Origin: Sanguibacter antarcticus
GTDB lineage: Bacteria; Actinomycetota; Actinomycetes; Actinomycetales; Cellulomonadaceae
Direction of reading: 5' to 3'
NCBI RefSeq assembly: GCF_002564005.1
Contig: NZ_PDJG01000001.1
Coordinates: forward strand, 2,790,001 to 2,854,000
DNA length: 64,000 bases
The number at the start of each line of letters is the position of its first letter. Position 1 is the first letter of the stretch. The notes below the pieces were generated by a model, which was not told the origin of the DNA, made no database searches, and saw only the letters and a program-made list of their open reading frames with translations. Positions 25,961 to 34,665 of this stretch are shown one piece after another. The position numbers were made by a program, and so were the translations under genes.

Positions 25961-27062
25961 GGGAGTCTCCGTAGACGCGCGACAGGGCTTGGGCGATGAC
26001 CCGGTTCTTGTAGTCGTTACCGACCGAGGTGTAGATGGCGGTGGTCGAGGCGTAGAGGTGACCGACCTGATCTTGGACGAACTTCTCCGAGTACCCCCAC
26101 TCGATGAGGTTCGTGACGTAGGTGTGGCGCAGCGCATGCAGACTCAGCTCGACGGGCAGACCCGCACGGTCGCGCAGGTCCGCGAAGCGGCTGTCGAGGT
26201 AGCGCAGGCACACTCGCGTACCGCGCTCGGTCGGCCACAACGCTCCCCGCGGATCGTCCGACAGTCGCGGCCGTCCTTCATCGACCCACTGGCGGAGGCC
26301 GTCGACGACCCAGTCCAGCTCGGGCAGGGTCAGTACCGTCCGGCGGCGAGGACCAGAACCGCTCGATCCTTTGCCCCATCGCACCTCTACCGCGCCGTAG
26401 GTGCCGAACCTCGGCGCCGCCGGGTTCGGGCGGAGGTCGGCGAGCTCCAGCGAGGCTGCTTCCTTGCGGCGGAGCCCGAACGCGTAGATAGTCTTGAAGA
26501 TCTGTGCGTCCCGCAACGCACTGAGCGCGCCCTTCCTGCCCGCGGCGAGGATCGTCTCGACCCGCTCGTCGGCGCACGCGAAGAACGCCTCAAGCTCGTC
26601 GTACGTCAACGCTCGGCGCTGCGGGCGCCCTTCGTACTCGAGCAGGTGGGCGACCGTGTTCCAGTCGTGGCAGATCTGCTGAGGAGCGCTGCCGAAGCGT
26701 TCGAGGCACTCCGCGACCCACTCGTAGCGCATGTCGGTGAGGTAGGCGCAGAAGATGCGGACGGTCATCTGATAGTTGCGGATCGTCGACTTCGCCAACG
26801 GCTTCGACCCGGACATCGACCGCACGGTGAAGTCCTCGAGGTCCCCCGGACCCCACTGCCACGGCGGCTTCTCGCAGTAGCCAGCGAACCGGCGGATGAA
26901 CTTGATCCGCACCTCGACACCGTATGGATCGAGCCCCCGGCTGCGCTGCTGATCACGCCAGCCGTTGAGCATCTCGTCGAAGACGAAGCTCGCCTCGTGC
27001 AACGGGCGCACGCTGCGCAAACGGCGCGTCGGGCTGAGGCTGAGGTCAAGGTGGTCCGACAC
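25947..27062 (-). CDS. Tyrosine-type site-specific recombinase (first gene of trio)
   Basis: 371 residues. An N-terminal SAM-like domain (about 40-140) is followed by the catalytic domain with the first Arg in 'YAFGLRRKEAASLEL', the HxxR box 'LSLHALRHTYVTNLIEWG', a third His in 'QVGHLYASTTAIYTSVG' and the nucleophile Tyr in the same stretch ('IYT'). It catalyses strand exchange for integration or excision of the element. Start is GTG at 27062. The repeats just upstream (27073-27107) look like its operator. Length and neighbours resemble TnpA of Tn554-type elements. Confidence 0.85.
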   Translation of the reverse strand: MSDHLDLSLSPTRRLRSVRPLHEASFVFDEMLNGWRDQQRSRGLDPYGVEVRIKFIRRFAGYCEKPPWQWGPGDLEDFTVRSMSGSKPLAKSTIRNYQMTVRIFCAYLTDMRYEWVAECLERFGSAPQQICHDWNTVAHLLEYEGRPQRRALTYDELEAFFACADERVETILAAGRKGALSALRDAQIFKTIYAFGLRRKEAASLELADLRPNPAAPRFGTYGAVEVRWGKGSSGSGPRRRTVLTLPELDWVVDGLRQWVDEGRPRLSDDPRGALWPTERGTRVCLRYLDSRFADLRDRAGLPVELSLHALRHTYVTNLIEWGYSEKFVQDQVGHLYASTTAIYTSVGNDYKNRVIAQALSRVYGDSHAQP

Positions 27063-27560
27063 CGTCCAAGTGTTGCATCTGACGCATCATCGATGCAATG
27101 GATGCAAGGAGTTCGCGTCCGGACTCGCGATCGAGGCTGTGAACGACAGGCCACAGCCAGGCTCGACGATGCAAGCTCGGCCAAGCGGGCATGCATTTGC
27201 TCCGCATGACTCTAGATCCGCCCCCTTCAGTCGTCCGTAACACGTTCGGGCGGCATGAATAGTGCCTCGCGACTGGCATTCACTGGCCCAGAGTATGTGA
27301 ATTCCTTTCGGATGGTAGCGGACCCTCCGTGCGTCCGCGGGCGGGAACTGTCCACAAGTTCCTCCAGGTCAGGGCGCACAGAGACGGACCGTCGAGCCCG
27401 CGGAAGCCCGCTCAGAAGACGCCGACATCAACCGTGCCTACCCAGCGCCAAATGAGTCCAGATCTGCTCTTGTGGCAACGTGAGCGTTTCGCTAGGTTTC
27501 CGATACGGACATGTTGTCCGATTTCCCTAGACTCACATCCACGCCTGAAGAATCGCGATC
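27063..27560. promoter_or_regulatory. Divergent control region of the element
   Basis: 498 bases without a convincing gene between the recombinase operon (minus) and the exporter operon (plus). Upstream of the recombinase, TTGCATC (27073-27079) faces GATGCAA (27092-27098), which is repeated at 27101-27107. A GGAACT-N7-AGTTCC inverted repeat lies at 27344-27362. Upstream of the lipoprotein gene, CGGACA-TGT-TGTCCG (27506-27520) ends 7 bases before a -10-like TAGACT (27528-27533). The stretch is less GC-rich than the surroundings. Confidence 0.5.
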
Positions 27561-28130
27561 ATGACCACCACCCCTTCGTCCGCCGTCCGGGCACGTCGAG
27601 CAGGATCCCTGCTCCTCGTCGTCTTGTGCGCTGCTCTTGCAGGCTGCACGGCGAGCCCCGACGCCTCTGCCCCCGACACCACGTCACCGGGCGTGACAGT
27701 GCTCGAATATCCGGCGATGCTCGCCGAGTTCCGTGCGGAAGCTGCGACGCTGCAGCTCCCCGAGGGTGCCACCTGGATCGAGCCGGCGGAACCAGAGCCT
27801 GAACCCCTCCCCGGAGGCGGCATGGGAGTTTCCGACTTCGAGCAGGGTGTAGGCGTCGGAGCGGCGGGAAATCAGTGGTTCTGCTACTGGACTCGACAGT
27901 GGTTGGCGCAGCGGGGCGTCGATCCCACGGCGGAAGCGGAAGCACTGGACGTCATGAACTCGTACGTCGACAGTAGGGCGTTCCTCGAGACCATGGACCC
28001 AGCAAGCGCTCAGCCCCTCATCCTCGACCTCCTGAAGAAGGCGGCCCTCGGGGACCCGTCAGCGGCGGCGAGCTATGACGATCTCAGTTGCAAGTGGTGG
28101 CTGGCGCCAAACGCGTCGGCCGCGTCGTGA
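27561..28130 (+). CDS. Lipoprotein of unknown function, exporter operon
   Basis: 189 residues. A lipoprotein signal 'GSLLLVVLCAALAGC' gives a lipidated Cys at about residue 30. The mature part has a Pro/Glu-rich stretch ('EPAEPEPEPLPGGG'), then a helical domain with Trp/Cys pairs ('NQWFCYWTRQWLAQRG', 'DDLSCKWWLAP'). No family is recognised. It lies 34 bases before the adaptor gene and is probably cotranscribed; small lipoproteins in front of MacB-type exporters may sense or bind the substrate. Confidence 0.6.
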   Translation: MTTTPSSAVRARRAGSLLLVVLCAALAGCTASPDASAPDTTSPGVTVLEYPAMLAEFRAEAATLQLPEGATWIEPAEPEPEPLPGGGMGVSDFEQGVGVGAAGNQWFCYWTRQWLAQRGVDPTAEAEALDVMNSYVDSRAFLETMDPASAQPLILDLLKKAALGDPSAAASYDDLSCKWWLAPNASAAS

Positions 28131-28164
28131 CGCACCCAACGGGCGTCCGCTCCGGTAGGGCACT

Positions 28165-29103
28165 GTGACTGCGCCCCGCCGCGCCGCCATCTGCACCGCT
28201 GTGCTGCTCGGATTGCTGACTGCGTCCGGGTGCTCCGCGGTCGAGCTCCCGTCGGCTGCTCAGGCCACTCCCGTCGAGTCGATCCCGGTACAGCCCATCG
28301 CGGTGGTCACCGGATCGATCACCTCAGTCGTGAGCGTCCCCGTGACAGCAGTCGTGCGACCTGAGTACGCGGTCGTGTCCCCGGGGGACGGTCGGGTACG
28401 CCTGGCCAGCTCACTGACCAAGGACAAGGAGGTCACCGCCGGTCAGGTCCTGGGGTGGCTCGGTGAGACCACGATCACCGCCCCGACGGACGGCATCCTC
28501 ACCTACCGCCTTCCCGACCGGACCACGTTGATCCACCAGGGCATCCCCGTCGCCACGATCAGGTACCCAGGATTCGGCGTCACGGGGACCGTGCCCGTCG
28601 CCCAGGCGTTCCGCCTGTCCGCGGACCCGTCCATCGCCAAGGTCCAGCTCGACTCCGGACCTGGCGTCACCGACTGCGCTCCCCAGCCGACCGCTCCAGC
28701 AGGATCGTCGACCCCCTCGACAACCACGCCATCGGCTGCTTCTCCATCAGCCGCCGTGACATCGACTCCCGCGCAGTCGACTGTCGTCGAGGCACCGACC
28801 ACAGCCGCTGCGACGCTCGAGGTGCTGTGCCTCCTGCCCTCGGGCACGGGCGTTGTCGACGGGCTCACCGGCACCTTGGGGCTGCGAACGGGCGAGGTCA
28901 CCGACGTCCTCGTCCTGCCGGTCGCTGCGGTCGCCGGGGCCGTCGATCACGGAGACGTGGCGCTCGTCGTCGACGGGACTGTGACCACGACGCCCGTCAC
29001 CCTCGGGATCAGCGACGGCGTCCTGGTCGAGATCACCGGCGGGCTCGCTCTCGGCGACCAGGTCTTGCCGTTCGGCCCGAACCTTCGCCAGACCATCTCG
29101 TGA
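28165..29103 (+). CDS. Lipid-anchored periplasmic-adaptor-like protein (HlyD/MacA type)
   Basis: 312 residues from a GTG. Lipoprotein signal 'TAVLLGLLTASGC' with Cys at about residue 23. The body has the beta-barrel and biotinyl-lipoyl-like pieces of membrane-fusion proteins ('VVSPGDGRVRLASSLTKDKEVTAGQVLGWLGETTITAPTDGILTYRLPDRTTLIHQGIPVATI'), interrupted by a Ser/Thr/Ala/Pro-rich insert (about 175-220), and closes with 'DVLVLPVAAVAGAVDHGDVALVVDGTVTTTPVTLGISDGVLVEITGGLALGDQVL'. In Gram-positives these adaptors join MacB-like ABC permeases to export peptides or lipids. Overlaps the ATPase by four bases (GTGA). Confidence 0.75.
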   Translation: MTAPRRAAICTAVLLGLLTASGCSAVELPSAAQATPVESIPVQPIAVVTGSITSVVSVPVTAVVRPEYAVVSPGDGRVRLASSLTKDKEVTAGQVLGWLGETTITAPTDGILTYRLPDRTTLIHQGIPVATIRYPGFGVTGTVPVAQAFRLSADPSIAKVQLDSGPGVTDCAPQPTAPAGSSTPSTTTPSAASPSAAVTSTPAQSTVVEAPTTAAATLEVLCLLPSGTGVVDGLTGTLGLRTGEVTDVLVLPVAAVAGAVDHGDVALVVDGTVTTTPVTLGISDGVLVEITGGLALGDQVLPFGPNLRQTIS

Positions 29104-29831
29104 AGGGGCAGCCCTCTACGCCCGATGCCCCCGTGCTCACTGCGACGGACCTGCGGCGCACCGTGCGCCTACCCGGTGGCGGCACCCTCGCCGTTCTCCA
29201 GGGAGTCGACCTTGAGGTGCGTGCCGGAGAGTCGGTGGCGATCGTGGGGCGCTCTGGATCGGGAAAGACCACATTGCTCGCCCAGCTCGGCCTCTTGTCC
29301 CCTGTCAGCGGCGGGCGCCTGGAAATCCTGGGGATCGACGTCTCATCGATCAGCGACCGCCGCAGGGCACGGATGCGCAACCGCAGCATCGGGTACGTCT
29401 TCCAGTCCTACTCCCTCGTCCGGCACCTGTCCGCGCTCAAGAACGTCGAGCTCGCTCTGCTCTACGGCGCGCGGACCGGGCGCCGGGAACGGCGACGTCG
29501 CTCCCGCGCAGCCCTGGCGGCAGTCGGCCTCACCGACCGCGCACGGTCACGCCCCAAGCACCTCTCCGGCGGCGAGCAACAACGCGTGGCGATCGCGCGC
29601 GCCCTCGTGCGTGAACCTGCGCTCATCCTCGCCGACGAACCCACCGGTGCCCTCGACGTCGACACCGCAGCCTCAGTGCTCGACGTCCTGCTCAAGGCAA
29701 CTCGCGAGCGGGGCTGCGCGCTCGTCGTGGTTACTCACGACGAGGCAGTGGCTGCGCAGATGAGCCGTCGCGTCGTCATGCACGAAGGCACCATCCGCAC
29801 CACCCCCGCACTCGACGGAGTCGACGCCTGA
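29100..29831 (+). CDS. MacB/LolD-type ABC transporter ATP-binding protein
   Basis: 243 residues from the GTG at 29100 overlapping the adaptor stop. Walker A 'GRSGSGKTT', Q-loop '[20 protein letters not shown]', signature '[16 protein letters not shown]', Walker B '[12 protein letters not shown]', H-loop 'VVTHDE'. 'FQ.y.Lv..lsa..NVelpl' and 'DEPTGALD' are characteristic of the MacB/FtsE/LolD subgroup, which drives mechanotransmission or extrusion rather than uptake. It works with the permease that follows. Confidence 0.88.
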   Translation: MKGQPSTPDAPVLTATDLRRTVRLPGGGTLAVLQGVDLEVRAGESVAIVGRSGSGKTTLLAQLGLLSPVSGGRLEILGIDVSSISDRRRARMRNRSIGYVFQSYSLVRHLSALKNVELALLYGARTGRRERRRRSRAALAAVGLTDRARSRPKHLSGGEQQRVAIARALVREPALILADEPTGALDVDTAASVLDVLLKATRERGCALVVVTHDEAVAAQMSRRVVMHEGTIRTTPALDGVDA

Positions 29832-31024
29832 TGCGCACCGCCATCCACGCACTGGCCGATCTACGAGCCCACCCCTGGCGGGCAGCTTTGTCCGGGGTGA
29901 GCCTGACGATCGGCGTCCTTGCCGTCGTCGCGATCTTCACCATCAGCTCGGTCATCTCCGAGGTGTTCATCGCCGGCGCAGAGCAACAGTTCGGCCGAAA
30001 GATCACGGTCACCGGCACCCTCGAGCACCTCGCGCCGTCCGCCGACACCGTGCGCGCGATGCTCGACGCCGCCGACCCCTTCACCCAGGCCGGAGGCTCC
30101 GCCGCACTGATTGTGGAATCCACGTCCGTGCCCGGGATCTCCCACCCAGACGCCGCAGCAAACAACGAACCATTCGCCCGCGAGTCGATCAAGTTCGTCG
30201 CTGGCAACCTCGACAGCATCCGTCGCCTGCCCCTCATATCGGGGCGCTGGTTGAACTCCCGCGAGGACTACCCGCTCGAGATCACGCTCAACCCGACCGC
30301 AGCAGACACCTGGGGCGGAGTCGGAGCACAGCTCGCCCTCCAGGTCACGCCCTACTCCCCAACCCTGACCGCCACCGTGGTGGGCGTCGCCGCCGATGGA
30401 TCCAACGACCCCGTCGTCTACGCGTCCCTACCCGCAGTCCTCGTCTACCAGCCTGACCTTTTGTCAACGGCCAACGTGCAGCTGATCCTCCACGACAAGG
30501 CCGCCGACGACACCACCTTCCGAGAGGTCGCCGAGCGGATCGCCGCAGCCGGAGGCGGCACCCTGGAGCCCAGCGGAATGAAGCGCTCCGACCAGGTCGA
30601 CCGCCTCCTAGCCGACCTGCGCACCCAGCAACGCGCCTTCCTCGCCATCGCCCTCCTTGCCCTGGTGATCTCCGCACTCGGCATCCTCAACATCGGCCTC
30701 GCCAGCATCGGCGAACGCGCCCGCGAGCTGGTCGTCCGACGCGCCCTCGGAGCCACCCGATCCGGGGTCATCAGCCAGGTGCTCCTCTCGTCGATGATCA
30801 TCGGACTGATCGCCTCCGCGGCCGCGGCCGCAGCCGCCATCTGGGGCGTGCAGTGGTGGGTACCCCAGCAGATCCCTCTCGGATCGGCCATCGAGCCTCC
30901 CGGAGTGCCCTGGACCGCAGTCGCCTGGGGAGCCCTCGCCGCAGTCGCGACCACACTTATCGGCTCAGCGTTGCCCGCGCTCGTCGCCGGCCGGCTCGAC
31001 GTCGCGACCGCACTCCGCGACTGA
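29831..31024 (+). CDS. MacB-type ABC transporter permease
   Basis: 397 residues, start overlapping the ATPase stop (TGATG). One N-terminal membrane span ('GVSLTIGVLAVVAIFTISSVISEVFI'), a large extracytoplasmic domain (about 45-250) and three C-terminal spans with the FtsX-like 'LALVISALGILNIGLASIGERARELVVRRALGATRSGVISQVLLSSMIIG'. This is the MacB topology. With the lipoprotein, adaptor and ATPase it forms a complete export system carried by the element, perhaps for resistance to or release of a peptide. The substrate is unknown. Confidence 0.85.
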   Translation: MRTAIHALADLRAHPWRAALSGVSLTIGVLAVVAIFTISSVISEVFIAGAEQQFGRKITVTGTLEHLAPSADTVRAMLDAADPFTQAGGSAALIVESTSVPGISHPDAAANNEPFARESIKFVAGNLDSIRRLPLISGRWLNSREDYPLEITLNPTAADTWGGVGAQLALQVTPYSPTLTATVVGVAADGSNDPVVYASLPAVLVYQPDLLSTANVQLILHDKAADDTTFREVAERIAAAGGGTLEPSGMKRSDQVDRLLADLRTQQRAFLAIALLALVISALGILNIGLASIGERARELVVRRALGATRSGVISQVLLSSMIIGLIASAAAAAAAIWGVQWWVPQQIPLGSAIEPPGVPWTAVAWGALAAVATTLIGSALPALVAGRLDVATALRD

Positions 31025-31148
31025 TCGGCCGCGACACGCGGCCTCGACACGAACACACACCGCCTGCGAACTCCCACCGGTGCGACCGGGCCGAGGGCAA
31101 CCACACCGGACACCAGCCTGCCGTTGCACCTGGCGCAATAATGCTCAG

Positions 31149-31966
31149 TCCATCGCGTTGAGCGACTCGACCACACAGTCTTTGAGCGCCGCGGCACTCG
31201 CCTCCTGCGACGCAGGCCCGCTCCAGTCTGTGTAGTCCTCCCACGCGGCCTTGCACTGCTTCGGCACCCATAGGTCAGTGCACCCCACCTGTACCGTCGG
31301 CTCGAGAAGATTCAGCACCGGCTCGATCGCAGAGCTCGCGGGCGTCGCGTTCTTGCAGTCCTGGGTGTCCGGGTCCTCGTCGGTATCGCCGGTCGTGGAA
31401 TCGGTCACGCACTCTGCCCACTCCGCAAACCCCTCCTCGCCCGACAGGTCTGTGCCCTGCTCCCACCCGCTGCGCGGCGCGCTGCACTCCGCCGGCGGCG
31501 TATAGGCCTGACACCCCGTCCACACGACCGTCCGGCCGTCGATCGTCCACACCGTCTCGAGCCCCGCCGGATCACCGACGACCTCACCGGTCTCCGAGTA
31601 CTCACAGTCCTCACCCCGCGGGTGGCACGGCTCGGCAGAGTCGTACCCGTTCGACGTGTCGCACAGCTCGTCATAGTCCTCAGGCGCCACCATCCCCGTG
31701 TTCGGCGGCACGACAGCCGGACCGTCCTCGTCCTCGTCGTCGGGCACCTCCATGGACGGCTCCGGGGCGCAGTCGTCCGACGCCCCGGGCGCCGCCTCGC
31801 CCGCCCACGCCTCGTCCGCGGAGTCCACCACGCACTCGGCCTTCCACCCGATCCACTGCCCCACCGGCGCCCCGCTCAAGGTCACCGTGGTGATCGCCGC
31901 GACAACCAGCATCACCACGCCCACCACCTCGACCCCGGCGGCCCCACGCTCACGTCGCTGTCCCAT
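31149..31966 (-). pseudogene. N-terminal part of the interrupted giant pilin-like gene (copy 2)
   Basis: About 272 residues, 'MGQRRERGAAGVEVVGVVMLVVAAITTV' to 'VESLNAM', then stopped one codon into the element (stop at 31145). It matches residues 1 to about 270 of the intact copy. The prepilin-like N-terminus (Gly then AAGVE then a hydrophobic run) is complete, so a truncated membrane-anchored product could still be made. It is Asp/Glu-, Thr- and Cys-rich. The C-terminal part is at 22567-24126. Confidence 0.88.
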
Positions 31967-32146
31967 ACGACGACCCTTCAGTGAGACGACACCACGATCC
32001 AGGGGCCCTGGACCTGCCCAGGACCCCGCACGGGCCCGGGCCTGCCCCGCGACGACGATCAGAGGAGCAGGCTCACGCGCGAAGGCAACCGTTGGATCTG
32101 CGCGGTCTAGGCGAGGTCGCTGACCATCTCGCCGACCCGCACTCCC
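31967..32146 (-). promoter_or_regulatory. Leader of copy 2 with GC-rich palindrome
   Basis: 180 bases between the two giant pilin-like genes. It holds the palindrome TCCAGGGGCCCTGGA (31998-32012) and a segment also found, imperfectly, in front of the intact copy (34532-34600: cttcagtgagacgac then gatccaggg), so the duplication included the 5' leader. It may end transcription of copy 1 or be a structured leader of copy 2. Confidence 0.45.
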
Positions 32147-34531
32147 TCAGGTGTCCCACGTCGGTGTCACCGACCTGTCCCGGTAGTACCCCTGACCGTC
32201 AGGGTGGGAGCTGGTGACCGGGTCTGAGCCGCCCGCGTCGTAGTAGTCGGCGCCGGACGTGTCTTTCGTCTGCGCCCGACACTTGGGCGCAGGATCGACC
32301 GTGCGCGACTCACCGTTGACGTCGATGTACTGCAGCGACGAGCTCGTGAGCGACTTCTCCGTGTCGATCTCCGACCACGTCGACGACCACAGCTTGATCG
32401 GGCCGACCTTCACGCTGGCCTTGCTGCCCTCTTGCTCTTGCTCGATGTCGTACTCCAGCGCACGAGTGCCACCCGTCTCACCGATCTCGTCGAGGATGTC
32501 GCCCGTGTAGTCCGTCGACCAGTCCTTGTTGAAGTCGATAGACGCGTCCTTGTCGAGGTTGCCGTCCTCGTCACGCGGGAAGAGCATCTCGGCGTTGCTC
32601 TGGAGCATCTTGCGGGCTTCCTCCGTCAGCCCGTCCATCGGGATCGTGACCTCCGCCATGGACTGCGTCCCCTCGGCTCCGCCCCAGGTCTTGTACCCGC
32701 CCGCGTTGAAGATCTCGAAGGCACCGTAGTTGAGCTGGAGACTGCCACCGGCCTCTGCGGACCACTTCTCGAGCGTCGTCGTGCTCGTGCGGAACATGAT
32801 GTGGTCCACGGTGCCGTCCGCGTTCCACAGGACCGAGATCGTCGAGGAGTCGGTCGAGTCACCTCCACCGCCCCCGTTGCCAGACGCCTTGCTCTTCAGC
32901 AGAGGAATACCCGACATCGAGAGCATGACCTGCCCGCCCACCGTGCTGTCCGTGGTGAACGACGTGTAGTACTTGCCGTCCGTCGTCACCTTGCGCTCCT
33001 CGAGCGACGTCTCGGTCGTGAGAGAGAACTCTCCCTTCACGCCGCCGCCCAGCTCGTACTTGTCTTGCGTCCCGCCCAGGCGGTCTGGGATCTTTCCCCC
33101 TCCGGTCGCCTTCGCGGTGAACCACGCACCAAAGTTGAAGGTGGACTTCTGGGTCGAAGCTTCCGCTACGTGGATGACCTTGTGGTCGGGCTCGTTGGCC
33201 CGTGCCTCTTCGAGCGCAGCGAGGCGCTTGTTCCAGCCTCCCCCAGCCATGTTGCCCATGCTCGGCATCGGCATGCCTCCCGGTGAAGGGCTCTGGATCG
33301 GCGGGAGCTTCCAGTTCTCTTCCATGTCGGGCTTGTTCGAGCAGTCTGAGTAATAGCAGTTGTACGCGTCGTCGAAAGCAGCGACGTCTTTGTCAGTTTT
33401 CTCGTACTCGACGTACCAGTCGGCCCACTTCTGCGCGTCTTCCATGTTGCGGAACTCATACGTCGTGTCGTTCGTCGCCCCGGTCGCAGCCCAGCCGCCG
33501 AAGGCGACCCCGCCTTTGAGGCTTCCCTGGCTCATGACGAATTCCAACGAGATGCCGTTTCCTTTCCCCGAGCCGTGCAGGGCGTGCATCCGGATGGTGC
33601 CGTCGCCCATCTTCTCGAAGACGAACGCCTCAGACTTCGACCACTCCCAGAACAAGACCTGGTGGACCTCGTCCTTCGCCTGCGTGTTCTGCCACACCAC
33701 GCAGTCACGCTCCATCGCGTTGAGCGTCTCCACCACGCACTCCTTGAGCGCCGCAGCACTCGCCTCCTGCGACGCAGGCCCGCTCCAGTCGTTGTAGTCC
33801 TCCCACACCGACTTGCACTGCTTCGGCACCCACAGGTCCGCGCAGCCCACCTGGACCGTCGGTTCGTCGAGGTTCACCGTCGGCTCGATCGCAGAGCTGC
33901 CGGGAGTGGCGTTCTTGCAGTCTTGGGTGTCCGGGTCCTCGTCCGTGTCCCCGGTCGTCGAGTCGGTCACGCACGCGACCCACTCCGCGAACCCTTCCTC
34001 GCCCGAGAGGTCCGTGCCCTGCTCCCACCCGCTGCGGGGTGCGCTGCACTCTGCCGGAGGCGTGTATGCCTGGCATCCGGTCCATACGACGACGCGACCG
34101 TCGATCGTCCACACAGTCTCGAGCCCCGCCGGATCACCGACGACCTCACCGGTCTCCGCGTACTCACAGTCCTCACCCCGCGGGTGGCACGGCTCAGAAG
34201 AGTCGTACCCGTTCGACGTGTCGCAGAGCTCGTCGTAGTCCTCGGGAGGAACCATCCCGGTGTTCGGCGGCACCACAGCAGGCCCATCGGCATCCTCGTC
34301 GTCCTCAGGCACTTCCGTGGAGGGTTCGGGGGCGCATCCGTCGGTTGCTCCGGGCGCCGCCCCGTCCTCCCACGCCTCGTCCGCGGAGTCCACCACGCAC
34401 TCGGCCTTCCACCCGATCCACTGGCCCACCGGTGTGGCGCTCAAGGTCACAGTGGTGATCGCCGCGACAACCAGCATCACCGCCCCCACCACCTCGACCG
34501 CGGCGGCCCCACGCTCACGTCGTTGTCCCAT
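32147..34531 (-). CDS. Giant prepilin-like secreted protein of the Tad locus (intact copy)
   Basis: 794 residues from the ATG at 34531, preceded by AAGGG. The N-terminus 'MGQRRERG|AAAVEVVGAVMLVVAAITTVTLS' has the Gly-x4-Glu plus hydrophobic segment of Flp/TadE-type prepilins processed by the prepilin peptidase. The next 250 residues are acidic and Cys-rich ('GEDCEYAETGEVVGDPAGLETVWTIDGRVVVWTGC'). The remaining part has no family I recognise; it includes long amphipathic and beta-rich stretches and a Gly/Asp/Ser run ('GNGGGGGDSTDSS'). Pilin-like proteins of this size in Tad loci are candidates for tip adhesins. It has a tandem paralogue that is split by the element. The gene lies downstream of Flp, OmpA-type and TadG-like genes. 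Confidence 0.75.
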   Translation of the reverse strand: MGQRRERGAAAVEVVGAVMLVVAAITTVTLSATPVGQWIGWKAECVVDSADEAWEDGAAPGATDGCAPEPSTEVPEDDEDADGPAVVPPNTGMVPPEDYDELCDTSNGYDSSEPCHPRGEDCEYAETGEVVGDPAGLETVWTIDGRVVVWTGCQAYTPPAECSAPRSGWEQGTDLSGEEGFAEWVACVTDSTTGDTDEDPDTQDCKNATPGSSAIEPTVNLDEPTVQVGCADLWVPKQCKSVWEDYNDWSGPASQEASAAALKECVVETLNAMERDCVVWQNTQAKDEVHQVLFWEWSKSEAFVFEKMGDGTIRMHALHGSGKGNGISLEFVMSQGSLKGGVAFGGWAATGATNDTTYEFRNMEDAQKWADWYVEYEKTDKDVAAFDDAYNCYYSDCSNKPDMEENWKLPPIQSPSPGGMPMPSMGNMAGGGWNKRLAALEEARANEPDHKVIHVAEASTQKSTFNFGAWFTAKATGGGKIPDRLGGTQDKYELGGGVKGEFSLTTETSLEERKVTTDGKYYTSFTTDSTVGGQVMLSMSGIPLLKSKASGNGGGGGDSTDSSTISVLWNADGTVDHIMFRTSTTTLEKWSAEAGGSLQLNYGAFEIFNAGGYKTWGGAEGTQSMAEVTIPMDGLTEEARKMLQSNAEMLFPRDEDGNLDKDASIDFNKDWSTDYTGDILDEIGETGGTRALEYDIEQEQEGSKASVKVGPIKLWSSTWSEIDTEKSLTSSSLQYIDVNGESRTVDPAPKCRAQTKDTSGADYYDAGGSDPVTSSHPDGQGYYRDRSVTPTWDT

Positions 34532-34665
34532 AGGACAACCCTTCAGTGAGACGACGCCATGATCCAGGGACCGTGGGCCTGCCCAGGACCCTGCACGGGC
34601 CCAGGCCCAGCAGGTCACGGGACCTGAGACCGTCGCCCGAGGCTGTCTCGCAGCAGCTGCGAGGG
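34532..34665 (-). other. Leader region of copy 1
   Basis: 134 bases between the TadG-like stop and the giant pilin-like gene. It shares sequence with the leader of copy 2 and has an inverted repeat GGGCCTG...CAGGCCC (around 34575-34608) that could stop or attenuate transcription from the upstream genes. No gene. Confidence 0.4.

Larger units (their letters stand above)
24127..31148. mobile_element. Integrated 7.0-kb element with recombinase trio and ABC exporter cargo
   Basis: Boundaries come from comparing the broken gene with its intact tandem copy. Homology stops after GCTC at 24123-24126 on one side and resumes at 31149 on the other; GCTC also occurs at 31143-31146. No long terminal inverted repeats are visible. 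The left end has two short palindromes, TGTCGGCGACA (24127-24137) and ACATGCATGT (24135-24144), suitable as recombinase binding sites. Contents: three recombination genes (24166-27062, minus strand) and a four-gene export operon (27561-31024, plus strand). The three-gene module resembles Tn554-like or actinobacterial tyrosine-recombinase transposons; this is inference. Everything between the boundaries was inserted, in one or more events. Confidence 0.85.

Noticed and set aside
24127..31148. Prophage or classical insertion sequence
   Set aside because: No phage structural genes, no DDE transposase and no terminal inverted repeats; the recombination genes are of tyrosine-recombinase type.
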